A stretch of DNA of 64,000 nt from Taxillus chinensis. Lineage: Eukaryota > Streptophyta > Magnoliopsida > Santalales > Loranthaceae. The notes beneath the pieces were generated by a model that saw only the letters and a list, made by a program, of their open reading frames with translations, was not told where the DNA came from and ran no database searches. Shown in pieces: positions 44,289 through 58,362 of the stretch (position 1 is its first letter; each line of letters begins with the position of its first letter). The stretch lies in NCBI GenBank assembly GCA_023512835.1, contig CM042087.1:51253265-51317264 (forward strand), in the 5' to 3' direction. The translations under genes and the position numbers were made by a program.

Positions 44289-47165
44289 GTAGATAATAAG
44301 GGAAGAGGAATATATAGAAAAAAAAATGTTGATGGGAGTATTCAAGAGGTTTAATCATCAAAATTTAGAGTTGTGGAAAACAGACGATTGCCAAAGGAGC
44401 CTATTATGAAAGTTGTTCTTTACAATATCTTGCATTTTAAAACGTTTAAAATAAAAATATTAAATTAATATTCTCATATTCTTATTTTAATGTTGTAATG
44501 AAAATATCATAATTAAAATAATTAGACACACACATATAAGGTGGCAAAGCCAACCATGTATATATATACAAGGTGATATGACCAACAATGTAAATAATAT
44601 ATATATATATATATAATAAATAATAAATAACTTTACAATCTTGAGTTTTACCTTTCATAAAACTTTAACACTAAGTATCAAAAAAGAAAGAGTTTAGGTG
44701 AAGTATTTGGGGTATTAGGAGAACTTGAGTGAGTGTTTGTGTAGAAGAATTCACGGCAAGGCATGAAATAACTTGTGTGTTAAGAGGAGAAGTAAAATAC
44801 TCATTATATAAAGTGAGGATAGGTGGTAAGTGTGGTAAGTGGAATAGTAATGTATTACCTTTAATACCTTATTTTCCTCCCCGAATTTATTATTTTCAAA
44901 TTAGTAATTTCTTATCACTTTATTAGCTCCCACATGGTCCTTTGTTCCTCTCATTTCTACATTTTTAGGATTTGTTTAACTTTGAAAGTTCGTTTGATAA
45001 AAAAAATCACATGAGTGCATTGCTAACTATTTTAATTATAATTTTCTACATTTTCAACTAAATTAAATAAAGTTGGTTGGGCAGGATTGCTAAATATAAT
45101 TATCTACATTTCTATCCCATTTGCATGTTATTTCAACTTATCTATCCAAAAATTTTAAATTTTTGAAGTGAAACTAAAAATTCCAAACGTGATATTAAAC
45201 ATTCGTATAGTTTTTTAAGTGTTTTTCATAATGAGCTGATCTAAAATGGCAAAAATTTTTATCAAAGTTAGATAACTAAATTTGAAACAATTCATGACTA
45301 ATTTTATATTATTTCAAATTTTGTAGCCGAAGTTATGAATTTTGAAATATGATATATATAAAAACTGTGTGAATGTGTTATTCCCTATAGTTAAGTTATT
45401 ATTTTGGAGTATTGATAATTTTTTTGTTTATACCTCTTTGCTAATTTTAATGTAATAAATCTAAATTCAGGGTATGTTCGGTTAAAATCCAACATTACAC
45501 TCAAGAAATTATGTATTTTAATCTAATTAATTTAAATAGCAATATAATAATATAACACCACATAATAAAACTTAATAAAATAACATATTTATTTTCCCAA
45601 ACTAATATATGTCGAGCATAATTTATTTATAGGAAAATAAATATGATATTATTATGAAAATGTGAAATTTAATTGAAATTACTAATATAATTATCATACT
45701 ATAACATAACATTGTCAAATAACATTTTCACATTTTAAAATTAAATATATAGTCAAAATAATTTAATTGTAAACACAATAATCAAATGATAAATAACTAT
45801 TATTTTATTAAAAATCACAAGTTTTACACTAAGTCTTATGAAATAAAGTATTTAGATTTAACTCGACTTTCAGACTTTAAGCTTAGTGAATAGGTGTTTT
45901 GAGTTAGCTTATTGAATATGACTTTCAAACTTTAACCTTTTGTACTTATTCATTTAAATAGCCTATCGATTAATGGTTATAATGTCTTTCATATTTGGCC
46001 TCCATGGCTTAGCCTTTCGAACTAGCTTACTGATTAATGCTCATCTTCTTAACTTTGCTTTAGGCTAGCTTACTAACTAATGTTTGCTGAGTCTTTCAGC
46101 TTTTGACCTATAGGGCTTAAACTCCCAAGTAATTTTCTAATACTTGTTGAATTATGCTTCTAAATTATTGACAAAGTATAGCTTTTGGACAATGAAAGTT
46201 TTAATTAAGCTTACTGATTGAGTTGTGTTTTGTTAACTAAGTGGTTGATTATGCAACATGCTTGAGTAATATTTCTACTTGACTAAAAAAACAACATTGT
46301 CCTTCACTAATTCTATCTTAATTTCTTTGGATTTTTGTCATAATCCTGTTATAGTATAAAGCAAAGACTCGATATATAAGACTCAATATGTAACCAAGAG
46401 TTCAGGATGACCATCAAAGAATTGGTATAAAGCAAAAAACTTGGTATATAACCAAGTCTTGAATCTGATATCTTTCATGGATTTGTATATAACCAAGTCT
46501 TAGTGCAACCGCAAAGGCTTGGTATTTAAATGAGATTCAATATTCATAGACTCAGGTTTCATCTTACAATGCTAATTCACATGACCTTTTTCAGTATCAC
46601 TCTAAAAAGCTTAAATTGATGTTTTGGCTCCAAAGTCCAAAAAGCTCGTGCCCATGTAAATGACTATCAATATGTGGAGTTCTCATATTCGTTAACCAAG
46701 GCGGTTGTGATCATTCACAACTTATTTAAATCCTTGATCAACTTCCAACACATTAAATAGATGTTGTGTGCTTTTCCAAGGACAAGACTAAATTTATTAA
46801 AGTAGCTTGATCAAGACTGAGTATTGTAAATACCCATATTTTGGGTAGTGAGGTTTTTGGAATTGAGAGGTGATAAGTATAGGTTGATCAAGACTAAAGA
46901 GTGATGTAGTGACAACAAGCCATGAGCAAACAAATGAGATCCCATAATCTCTTACCGCTGAGAGTGTTCTAGTTAGATAAACAAGAGTGATATAGTGATA
47001 ACCACGACCAGTCCAAGGCTCGGCAAGTGATGCATGTGCATTAGGCTCCTAAATATTAGCATAAAAAAGGGTCTCATCCAAACAGTTCGTTGATCAAATT
47101 TTAAAATTGGATACAAATATCGGAATCCCAAATTTAATATGCATATAAAAATAGTTTTATTATCT

Positions 47166-47220
<55 letters not shown>

Positions 47221-50055
47221 ATAATGGAATCAATTTGAATTTCACTTTAGGCCGACCTTGTTGACAAGAAGTAGGGTGTAAACAAAGATCTCAAACCTAA
47301 TGTTGGTGAAAGTGTTCTAATTGAGATAGGATAAGCAAGAATGATATAATAACAAGTAAATAGTAAACAACATCAACTGAATTTTCTCAATAATGTACTT
47401 AACTATAAAAAAGGAATTAAAAGCTTTAAAAAGTGTCATTGACAATCAAATTTTTCAAAAATCAAATACCCAAAACTTGTCTAAAATTCAAAACTAACAC
47501 AACCCCCAACAATTCAATAGTTTGGAAATAAAACTCGTCTCTCACGTATTGCAATTGTTTTCCATTGAAGGTTTATATCAACGAACATAAATGAAATGTA
47601 AATGATCAAAAATAATAAAACACAAAAGAAATATGTAAGCACAAACAAATGTCCAAAACACGTTCGCTAATTAAATCAAGAACAAATAAATAGTAATACC
47701 ATTGGGAAGCTATATATGGTAATAATTAATATAATTCCCTTGTAACATTTGAAAAAACCATTAAGCTTACTTTTATAAATCATCCTAGCTAATATATGGT
47801 AAAAATTAATAATAATAAAAATAGATATACAAGAATCTAAGGGCACGTTTGATATGTTGAATCTAATGTGCCATTTTTTTTAAATGATGGGTTCATTGTG
47901 GGCTTAATTTAATTTGATTTAATATTAATATAAATTTTAAAATTATTTAAAAAAACGATAGATTCATAACTATTTTTAAAAATTATTTTTAATACTTTTA
48001 TTTTTAAAATTTAAACTTAATTATATTGAGAGATTTAAAAAAATTATATTTTATTAGTTTGACCTATCAAATTTTATTTTATTTTAAAATTTTTATAAAA
48101 CTTAATTTTAAAAAAATATTCTTTTTAAAATATATTCTCTCCTACTAACTATAAGATATAGATTTAAACACTCAAATGCGATACAATTAAAGATTTTTCT
48201 ATGAGCAATACTATATACAAGCTCTTTTTGTGTACAGAAGAACTCGTAAATTATAGTAACCGGCCGAATCCATCAAACATTGGGCCACAAGGCAAGTGCG
48301 CTGGACAACAAAATATGTACGTAACCACGAGTCCACAAGATGACATTGGGTCAAATACATACAGAGCCTGCTGTTGCGCCCGATCCAACTAGACATGCGA
48401 CGTTGCCGAGTAAGATGGGCCACCACAGTTACCGGCAACTGGTGTGAGACGGTTACAGCTTGGACGAGGCAACCGACCCCATTAAGACAAGTCAAATGAT
48501 TCCCCGTGGAAGTCTCCCGCCTCCGATGTTGTCGGCCCAAAATTCGGATTCCGCTTTTACCGCCCATTTAAAATTAAAATTTGGGAACCCGCCCGTAGCC
48601 GAAGTATGGGTTTGGCACGTATTTTTCGTGATTTTAAAATAGAATTTCATTTTTATAAATAAATTTTAACTGATAAATCTTAATTAATATACTTATTTTA
48701 TAAATAATATGATACTTTATTCAAATTTTAATTTTGAAAAAAAAATTCATTTATTAATATGTGCTTATTGGATAAGTGCGAGAAGTCCTGATATGCTACA
48801 GTAAATAAACCTACAGTAGATGTTGAATTAACACATTAAATTCACTTAAAATCACACGAATAAACCCAATTAGGCACAGCGGGGAAAAAGTGTGTATTGC
48901 ATTTATGCATATAAAAACAAACCCCAATTACGTATTGTGTCATGTTACATTACATGAAAGCAGATATACGTAAAACAATTCACAACTTACTATACATATA
49001 AAAATTCAATCGGAACGTGATTGATTGAAATGCGAGACTTCGGAATGTACGATTAAATCGATGTCCAGATTATTGAAGATTGTTTGATACAAAAGATTAA
49101 TTAGAAGTGTTCATAAATTCATTATTAGAGTTATAGTTGTAATCTCACACCAAAATGTTTGTTTTAATAGGGTCTGATTTTTCATATTTTAATTCATAGT
49201 CCTAATGAATCAAATGTTAATGAATAAATTTATGTTCAATTTAATAAAAAATTATTTACGTTGATTAATACATAATATCATTTGTTTGTGAACATATTCA
49301 CAAACATAATATGGTCTATGATATTCGTGAATTATTTGCGAATATTTATGAATAAATATTCACGAACAGTTTGTAAATATTATTTGTATTCATAAAAATT
49401 ATTTGTAAATAAAAAATTAATAAAATAATTATTTTATTAACTATAAATATATATATGATCTATGAGGAAAGAAAAAAAGTCTGAGCTACCAATTCTTTAT
49501 TTATTTATTTATCATTAAAAAAAACTTTGCTTTGTCAATCAATTTTTTTCTCTATTTGTTTTCATCCAGAATGAATAAAATTATATATGTAAATAAAATC
49601 AAGATAGAATAGATAATTGTGTTTGAATGTATTGTTTTTAAATAAATAAAGAATTACTGAAATAAAAATAGAAAAAATTTTAATAAAGCTCCAGGGTTAC
49701 TCTAAGAGTAGGATGTTAAACAGATCAGAGGTTTAGGAGCTACATGGATCAAGCCGCAATATGAGGTGAGACATGCTCACAATTTTGAATCTGTTTACAT
49801 GCAGGTCAGAACGGTTTTTGGCCCAAGGGCTGTGGGATCAAGCGAGCTAAGCTTATGAGCTAGCGGATTAGCTCGTTGGCTGATTATTTAACTTTTAAAT
49901 TTTGTGTTTGATTGTTTAGATTTAATTTATTAAAAGTTTATATAATGTATTTATATTTTGTACGTTTCGCTGTCTTTATAGTTGTGTGAGTGTTATATTT
50001 TATATGCAGAAACTAAAACTGATAAATTTTTAAAAGAAATAATATATTTAAAGAA

Positions 50056-50086
<31 letters not shown>

Positions 50087-50508
50087 AACGGGCTGAGCCA
50101 GGTCTAATAATTTTGGCTCATTTAAAAACGCCCATGTGAGCTTGGCCCGACCGTTTTAACACCCAACAAGTGCATAGAGGGGAACCATTTTAAATTAAAT
50201 AGTATATTTTCATAAATTATATGTATATGAATAAATAATAATGCTGGCATGTTTCGAAGTGTAACTGAGGTTTTGAAGTGTCCCCGTGAGTGCCTACATG
50301 TGGCAGGTGTTGAGTGAATTGGTTGAGGAGACCGATCGGGCATGCTAAAGTTTCAAGGAATTAATTTTTTTTAAAGTTAAATGATTTAAACTATTTTTGA
50401 TATAAATATATCTCGTTATGTAATCTTGATTAGTGTAATTTGTATGCATTGCCTGTCTCACAATCTATACATAAATAGATGTGACGCCTAAAACCAATAG
50501 CAATGACC
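44289..50508. other. AT-rich intergenic DNA, no gene seen
   Basis: Six kilobases without a convincing gene. Around 46330-46530 a TTGGTATATAACCAAGTC-type sequence recurs, including a small hairpin (ACTTGGT...ACCAAGT). At 47860-48190 the edges (GGCACGTTTGATATG; CACTCAAATGCG) suggest a decayed MITE. At 48200-48640 the GC content rises and frames exist on both strands, but without recognisable motifs. Confidence 0.5.
47169..47218. repeat. (TA)n microsatellite
   Basis: About 50 bp of uninterrupted TA. Confidence 0.9.
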
Positions 50509-50513
50509 TACGA

Positions 50514-52871
50514 TGTCACGCCCCCGAATTCCAAGAAAACCCGGAACCAGGAACATGACTTCCCCTTACCCGCACTCGAAATGTCAAGGGGTTGGTGACT
50601 AGCACCAATAGAGACTACACCGCGAGTGTTGTCTCAAATATCCAACCCTATACAGTCATACATCAAGGGTAATCCTGTACTTTCTCATACATCATCATGC
50701 ATATAATAAGTCAAACAGTCATACAGACATCACATCACAAACAGTATGCAAATACAACTGTCCACGGACTCATGTACGGGATACAAACATAATACAATAC
50801 ACAATACAGAATACAGTACTGTATCATACATCAGAGTAGTGGGCACGTCCTCCTGGAAAAAAGTCCTCCACTAGTCTCGGGTCACACCTGAAAAAGGTAA
50901 ACAACAAGTAGGGGTGAGCGACAAGCTCAGTAGGTGACCCCAATACTCCACATCATGCAGACATACAAGTCGCCACATCATGCAGACATACAATCATCAG
51001 GACTCAGCCTGCAAACAAACATTAGGACCTAGCCTGCCCACACAGGACAGCTTGTCCACGATCCTCAATAGGATCCCAGCTCAGGGCACTCAGCCATACC
51101 ACAGCGCTATATGCCCGGACACAGTCGTCATACAGGCCTGCCATCGGCGCATATGCCTACCACGGCACAGCGCAATATGCCCGACCACAGTCGCCACACA
51201 GGCCTGCCATCGGCGCATATGCCTGCCACGTCAACCACATAACACCATCGGTGCATCACGGTGAGAACCCAAACAAGTCACGGAGTCCATGCCCCAATAC
51301 CTCACACCAACATACTAACATTAGTATGGCATGTCATTCTCAACATTTCCTTTAGAACTGTAGCCAGTCTTCACAAGTAAATCCTCAATCATTGATTTAT
51401 GAAGGAAGTACCCATAACAGCTATTTTCTTGAAATCAAAAGTCCCGGCATTGAGTTCTAATATCATAAATAAGATAATCTGATTTTGGGGGATTTTTCTG
51501 AGATGTCTAACCCCACTTTCCAAAAATTCACCACTACGAACTTTTGGGTTTTTCCGAGATTTTACACTAAAACCCAATTTTCACATTTTTAAATAGTAGG
51601 AATTAATTTTTCTACTATTTTTCTTTGAATCCGAAAGGGGGGTATTTCATTATTTACATTGTAACTTAAGTAATACTTAGGGTATAGGTTGCAATGTAAA
51701 TAGTGCTGTCTAGTGTCCAGTTACACTGCAGGAGCTGCGACTCGTAGCTCAGAACCTGCGACTCGTAGCTGCGGAACTGCGACTCGTAGCTACGGAGTGC
51801 GGAGCTGCAGCGCGCCTCGAAGACTCGAAGCGAGGCTACGACCTTCGACCTACGAGGCAACGAACTTTGACCCTTCGGCTACGAACTACGGGTCTACGAA
51901 CTACGACCCTTCGACCCAGAACTTCGGGTCTCCATCATTTCGAACCAGGAACGCGCCCAGGATACTGTTCATCATCGTTTTCACCTGTTCTTCGTCTGAA
52001 ACGTGCCCAGAAACTCCCAGACGCTCACTAACACCCCTGTTTCGCAACAAACTACGATATCTACCTCAAAACGCGTCTAGAACGCCTCTAAATCGCGTAG
52101 AAACAACAGAAACACGTATAAAATTCCAGATTTCTAGAAATCTAGATCTAAACCCATATTTCGATGGTTGACTTATCAACTCTCATGAAAAAAATAGTTA
52201 ATCAACCCCAAAATCACAGAAACATATATCCATAATGATATAAAACAGTTCTTAACCACAGATCTTATGCTAAACCATTAGATCTAACCCAAAATTGGTT
52301 TTCCCCAAATTCTAGGGTTCATGCTCAATTTCATAAATCATTATAAATTCATGCAAATCCAAAACAAGAGAGAGATGAGAAGTTCAAGGACACCTACTTG
52401 AAGTGAATCTTTGAGCTCCACGAACCCAAATCGCCCCAAATCGCCAAGGCCTCCAAGCTCTCTCAAGCTCTCTCTCTCAAATGCACAAATGTGATAACGT
52501 AAAGTGAAAGCTTCTTCTTTTTTTTTTTCTGCTATTTATATTTCTGCCAGTCAACTGACCTAGTCAACCATTGACCGAGTCAAAAATTGACCTACAAGGC
52601 CCCGAACTCCAAATTGAGTCAAACTACAGTCAAAATGCTCGAAATGACGAGCACAACACTAGACTGATATTATCACATGCAAATGACTGCTCAAACGCAA
52701 AGTCAACCAATAAACCCCAAAAAGTCAACAATCGGGTCAAACGGGGCCCTGACTCGGAATCGGGCCCAAGTACAGTCAAAATGCTCACATCGACGACTAC
52801 ATTACCATCTAGATAGTTGTATTCCCATAGAATGACTATCTCTTAAGACTGCCCAAATACGAGTCTTTACA
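50514..52871 (-). mobile_element. complete solo LTR of gypsy family A (2,358 bp)
   Basis: It runs TGTCACGCCCCCG...GAGTCTTTACA and is flanked by a perfect TACGA duplication (50509-50513 and 52872-52876). Length and sequence match the solo LTR at 6254-8614 (2,361 bp). There is no internal region, so it formed by recombination between the two LTRs of a full element. It defines the family used to interpret the broken LTR of element A. Confidence 0.93.
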
Positions 52872-52876
52872 TACGA

Positions 52877-54179
52877 CGCCTAGAGTTTATAGTTAAAACA
52901 TGACATCTAATCTTAACTGATGTCTTCAATGACACTGGATGACCATATAAATTAACAAAATCATAAAATACATCAAACACAAACAAACAAGATTTATAAC
53001 TAATTAGTAGTAGTCCAAAACAATATTCATATAACAATTCATTTCAAGTCAGCACATGTCATCAATGATGGTTTAAGGTTCACTAAACTAGTTTAGAAAT
53101 CCCCCTCAAGGGTCCTATAAGTATTAATCACTCAAACAGAATATAAACAAACAAAACACACAAGAAAAGGCAATATTTGCTTGGCTGGATGCAATGGGCC
53201 CTATATCGGTCATAATTGGTCCTTAGGTTGATAGTCGGTCACGGTGGAACATACACCAGTCATGACCAATCTCACAAGAGGCCTAAAACAGCTTTTTTGT
53301 CATCCATGATGGACCGAAAATCTAACTGACACTACTTCACAAAATCACCCGTGTCAGTTGCAGCAAAGAGGATATCAGCTACAGTTGGCCATTGACTTCT
53401 CCCACCCTTCGTGTATACAATCTGCTTTTTATTCTGCAACGTAACCCTACGACATTTGACTCTCTAGACTTGCATTTTAGGCTCTAAATTACCATCTTTA
53501 GACCTCAAATAAACATATATTACATATACATCAAGCAAGAATGATAATTGCAGGATTTGTCATTAAATTTGCATGTAATTTATGGGCTTTAATTGAATAT
53601 TTTGTTGAATCCATGCATTTTTATAATAGTTTTCTCTAATTTTAATTATTTACTATTTTATTTATTTTTATAGATTTAATATTAATTTTGGTGATTTTTA
53701 ATGTTAAATTAATTATTCCAATTTTAATATTAATTCTCTAGGCTTAATTGATTATTTTAATTTTAATCTTAGTAGAATTTTTCTCTCTATATATTTGGGT
53801 TAATTGAATTATGAGTGTTAATTAATTGTTAGCATTAAATGGGAGCAGAATTTATTTCCAAATTGACATTTGAATGGAAGAGAAAGAGAGAGGCGTGCCT
53901 TGCTTTACGTAATTGGTGGTGTAATTAATAAAAAAAATTGTGGATCCTTTTTAATGTCAAATTGCTTTTTGTATGCAGGGGAGAAAAGAAGAAGCAATGG
54001 TTAAATGCATGCATGTGACGTAGGTTGGAGATTTGAGAGTAATTGGAATTTGGAAAGAATCCATGGGACCACATTAGACATGTCATGGGCCATTGTTACA
54101 TGTGAAGAGTAAAAAATTGGAAAGAAGGCTTTGATGTGTGGGGCACACATAATTTAATGGAAAAAAAAAGGCAATTGAT
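52877..54179. other. intergenic DNA, no gene seen
   Basis: AT-rich sequence with no protein-like open frame. From about 53560 it becomes T-rich and may already belong to the retrotransposon-like unit that follows. Confidence 0.45.
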
Positions 54180-55230
54180 TTTGCCTATTTAAGAGACGGA
54201 AGCAGCGCAGCCTCCATGAACCCATCCATCTCTCCCGCGCGCCTCCTCCAGCAGCAGTCGTCCCATCCATCACTCAGTGCAGGCCACCTCCATCACGTAA
54301 CATTCTCTCCATTCACCAACATCACACAAGTCGACACTGCCTCCATCTCCCGCGCGTAGCTTCCATCACGTTCCAGCGCGACGCCTCTGCACTATTCCAA
54401 CGTAGCGTCATTCACGCTCAGGTCCAGCCTATCACACGAGCGCAATTGCGGTACTCTTTCATCGCAGCAAGGAGAGAATTGAAAAGAGATAGCGCAGCCA
54501 GCGTTGAAGATCCGGATCGAGTTCAATTGGATAATTAATTCTGCAGTCTATTTTTTCTTAATTCCGTTGTTCTAATTTTTCCAAACAGATTTGTGATTTT
54601 TCGACCCATGGAGGGGTAAGTATTTTGTAATCGGTTTAGCGCAACACTTTGAATGCTTGTTTTGAATTCATGTGTTAATATTTAATTTGGTATTTTATGT
54701 GCTATGAATTAATTCTCTATCTCTTTGATTTGTTAATTTAATATCTCGGTTGAGTATTGATTTAGGTTATTCTATCTGAGTGGAAAGATTTGTTTCATAG
54801 GGAACGGGCAGTCTTTTGAGAATTGATTCATAATTATTCTTGTTGGAATAAATTCATAATTTGATTGTATTCATGGTGTCTTGATGCATTTGCATTATGG
54901 GGCCATAATTTATCTAATTTATCTTTTGGGATAGTGATAAACGACATTTAGGTGTAAAGTTAAACCGGTTACATCTTTAATTAATTAATTTTCTCAGTTA
55001 TTACTTTTCTTAGTTAAAATTCCTTGCTTTAATTAGTTTTAATTTAATCAAAAATCCCCCCAATTTTCCATTTATTCTTTTTCATTAGTTTTTGTTTAAC
55101 AAGTAATTAAATAGATTAAATTAAATTTTATAAGTCCTCCGATAGAGAACGATCTAGGTTAAGCCACTAGCTATACTTAGTTTAAATTTTATTTGGAGTG
55201 CGTGTGCGACAAACGCCCTTTTCAAAGAAC
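54180..55230 (+). other. non-coding leader-like region, probable LTR-retrotransposon relic
   Basis: A TATA-like CTATTTAAGAG (54185-54195) is followed by a GC-rich leader (54205-54420) and the sequence ATGGAGGGGTAAGTATTTT (54608-54626), which looks like a splice donor. AT-rich DNA continues to AACGATCTAGGTTAAGCCAC (55149-55168) and GTGTGCGACAAACGCC. In many plants such a series occurs in leaders or LTRs of large gypsy or non-autonomous elements. Ends and coding parts were not found, so this is tentative; an ancient host non-coding transcript is the alternative. Confidence 0.35.
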
Positions 55231-56472
55231 AATCATATATCAGACATAACTTAGTTTCCAAATGAAAGCACAATTTCATGCAATGAATGTTTGGTTTTTA
55301 ATTCTAATCAACAAGGCGAAGATGGAAAAAGATAGAACCACCTACCTCTATGCCTTTAGAATTGATTATACCGGCGAATGATGAAGAACACCAACTTTCT
55401 CTCTCCATATGTTTTCTTTTTCTTTCTCCCCCTATGACAACTAGGGTTGAGAAAATATGAAATAATGAGATACAAAATCCCTTATGATAATTAAAATTCA
55501 TTATTCCCTTTCAAGGTTTTCAAAAACCATTATTTTATTTTAATTTTATTAATTAGCAATTTATTTAACTTTGAAAAATTACTAAATAGCCCCTGAAGGC
55601 TTTAAAATTTCAAGTTGTGTCCAAATATAGTCAAAATGATCGTATTAATGGTTACATTCTCATATTAACGTCCTCAACACCAAATATAAGCTATAGCTTA
55701 TGCTAACACACATACAAATTTTCATTTCAAACGAACGATGATTATGCAACTTATTAACATGGTCTTATTGACTTTTGACTTGGTGATTGTTACAATGCGA
55801 TTGACAATTGATTGTTCTTTGTTTATTGAATTTCCATTCTTTTTACTTTTTCACATGAAGCCATAATAGTAACAATAATAATAACAATGACAGAACATGA
55901 TTATTTAGTAAAAAAAAGTAAATATAATATTTTTACATCTAGTAATATTTTTTATTTAAAATATAGTAATATTACTAGATGAGACCATCACTACACTGCA
56001 TATGACATGGGCAAGGAGGGGTTGATTAACAAAAATACGCTTGACACAACTGATTTGTATTAATATTAAAGAAAGTATTGTTTAATAAACACACGCAAAA
56101 GCAACGAACGACATAACTGAGGGGGGGGGGGAGTCTAGTTCCGCCCAGTCGATTAATTAAACTAGCATTAATAGTAGCAAAAACAAAACAATTCTAATAA
56201 GAGCAACATCGTTAAAATATTAGTTCTTTATCTTTATCCCCCCCAAAATCAAATAAATCAAAACAAATCCACGATTCAAAGCCATGAAACCAATGAGAAG
56301 TTAAATGAAAAGCACAAGTTTGAGATCATTGTTAACTAAATGACAAAAACAAATAAATTGATAACGTTGTTAGATACCTCAATCGACAATAACCGATCGA
56401 AAATTGGGGCGATGGTGGTGGTTGTCGAGATTCGATAAAGAACAAACAAACAGAAAAGAGAGATGCATTTCA

Positions 56473-56515
<43 letters not shown>

Positions 56516-57080
56516 ACCTTGACGGTTTCATTGCACCCGAGAAACAACAATCAACACACGACAAACCCACCTATGTGTGTGTAAAGAGAGAGAGAGAAAA
56601 AAAACAAAGTGGCGTTGTACTGTAATTTGATGCAATATGAGATTAGTCGATGATGATCTTTACCACCTCCTCCTTGAGCGGCACCACACTAGGCTGATGA
56701 AAATGACTAGGTCATTTGGTGGGATCAATTGAAAAAAGAAAAGAGAGAGATAGAAAATAGAAAAATAAAAAGTATTATTTTAATAAAAATAAAAAAACTG
56801 AAGATTAGTATTAGAGTGCAAGTTTGAAAATTACTTTTAATATACGTGGAGAGAATTTGAAGAGCAACAGTTTTCAAGATATAAATCAAATATATTATTA
56901 AATTTAAATAACACGAATATTGCTCTTAGTGGTTATTAATATTATAAATTATTAATATCTACTAATACTAGCGTCATTATCTTATTCAAGCTCAAATGCA
57001 CACTTAGGGTGCTTTAAAGGTATATTTAGGTTGCAGGTGATAAATGGATATTATTAGAAATCATACTACTACTATCATAT
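55231..57080. other. intergenic DNA
   Basis: No gene is seen. It contains a G12 run (56122-56133), a (CT)n tract (56479-56513) and AT-rich stretches. Reverse-strand frames such as 56379-56570 consist largely of translated (GA)n and are not genes. Confidence 0.5.
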
Positions 57081-57385
57081 AAGAGCAACCCCAAAAGGTC
57101 ATTTATTGTTTAGGAATATAGAGCCAAATCATACAAATAGGCTTAAACAAGCTATTTATCACACTTTGTATATTTAAATATTACTATAGTAATTATTAAA
57201 AAATAAAAGTTTACTATTTACTTCACATAATATTATATTATTTTTTACTTTTCTCTCATTTCTCCGAAGGAAAGAGTATTATTTAATAAAAATAATATTA
57301 ATTTGAAGAGTATTATTAAAATACAAGTAAAAAATATATAAATATAAAAATAATTTAAAAAGTATTATTGGAGTTGTTCAACCTA
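57081..57385. mobile_element. MITE of the AGAGCAACCCCAA type
   Basis: The left end AAGAGCAACCCCAAAAG and right end TATTGGAGTTGTTC are inverted relatives; the interior is AT-rich and non-coding. The ends resemble those of the MITE at 4970-5280. The target duplication is unclear. Confidence 0.45.
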
Positions 57386-58147
57386 TTAATTAAAATTAGT
57401 ATTATATTTGTGTTTCATTAGAATATTTTGGTAAATAGTTATATTTTAAAAAGTATATTTTTTAATATTAAAACAAAATGCGGTGGTCCACCCATACATT
57501 TTTATCACGTGATTTGCAATAATTTGACGTTAAAACCATGGGTCAACTTCATATCATAAAATCATACATTCATGCGAATGATTGCGATAAAGTTAGGAAT
57601 TAGGAAGCCTAATTTGGGATGAGCTTGATTGCGTCTATTTATACCGAAAATATTTTTTTAAAAAGGTAATTATCGTCATATTTGAAAATCTATGTATATT
57701 CTGCCGCTGAAGTTATTATCAGCCAGTGTCGGAGGCAATCAATCATGAATGAAGGTAGGGAATTAGTATTTAATTTCAATAAAGTGGGATTTTATTAATT
57801 CTTCAGAGTTCGTATAATTAATTCTAGCGACAGCTGGCGATGACGAGGAGCGAGAATACGACATTCAATTCTAACCCGGGAATTGCGGGTCCCACCCCAC
57901 CAGCCGTGCCTTGTTTTTGGGGCCAAAAGAGAGATCCGCTAACATGTGACCCATATAACGAGTCTTCTTTCGTTACCGGTAAAATCGTAGCCCACTCAGG
58001 GGTATTGTGGGCAATTCATATGCCCCCATCGCTTTCGTGCGATCCCCGCCGTCCATTTAAATCCCCGCTTCGAAACCCTAATTCGCTCGCCAGTTTCAAA
58101 TTCGCCTTCCACAACCCCCTACTTCTCTTATCGCGTTCACACACGCC

Positions 58148-58178
<31 letters not shown>

Positions 58179-58362
58179 CCCATGCACACAGCTCCCGAGA
58201 GCTCGTAGCAAACCCTTCTCGATCGATACAAGCCTATGTGGTTTTTGTGATTTCCCAACGGTTAGGGCTATTGGATTGTCTTATCGGTTGATTTTACCTC
58301 CAAATTTGGATATTTTTAGGAGGATTTTTGGTTCTGCCAAGCAGGGTTCTTGGTGCGCGGAG
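57386..58362 (+). promoter_or_regulatory. upstream region and leader of the BAH/Agenet gene
   Basis: Composition changes from AT-rich to mixed at about 57830. A (GA)n tract (58149-58174) and a GC-rich leader precede the start codon. I could not pick out a convincing TATA box; the gene may use a GA-rich, TATA-less promoter. Confidence 0.4.
58149..58174. repeat. (GA)n tract in the leader
   Basis: A pure GA dinucleotide run about 190 bp before the ATG at 58363, probably inside the 5' untranslated region. Confidence 0.85.

Noticed and set aside
48211..48567. 118-codon minus-strand frame
   Set aside because: No start context, no recognisable domain, and an alternative frame on the other strand; kept as unexplained intergenic DNA.
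57840..58208. 122-codon frame upstream of the BAH gene as a separate gene
   Set aside because: Its C-terminal part translates the (GA)n leader tract and it overlaps the probable promoter; no domain seen.
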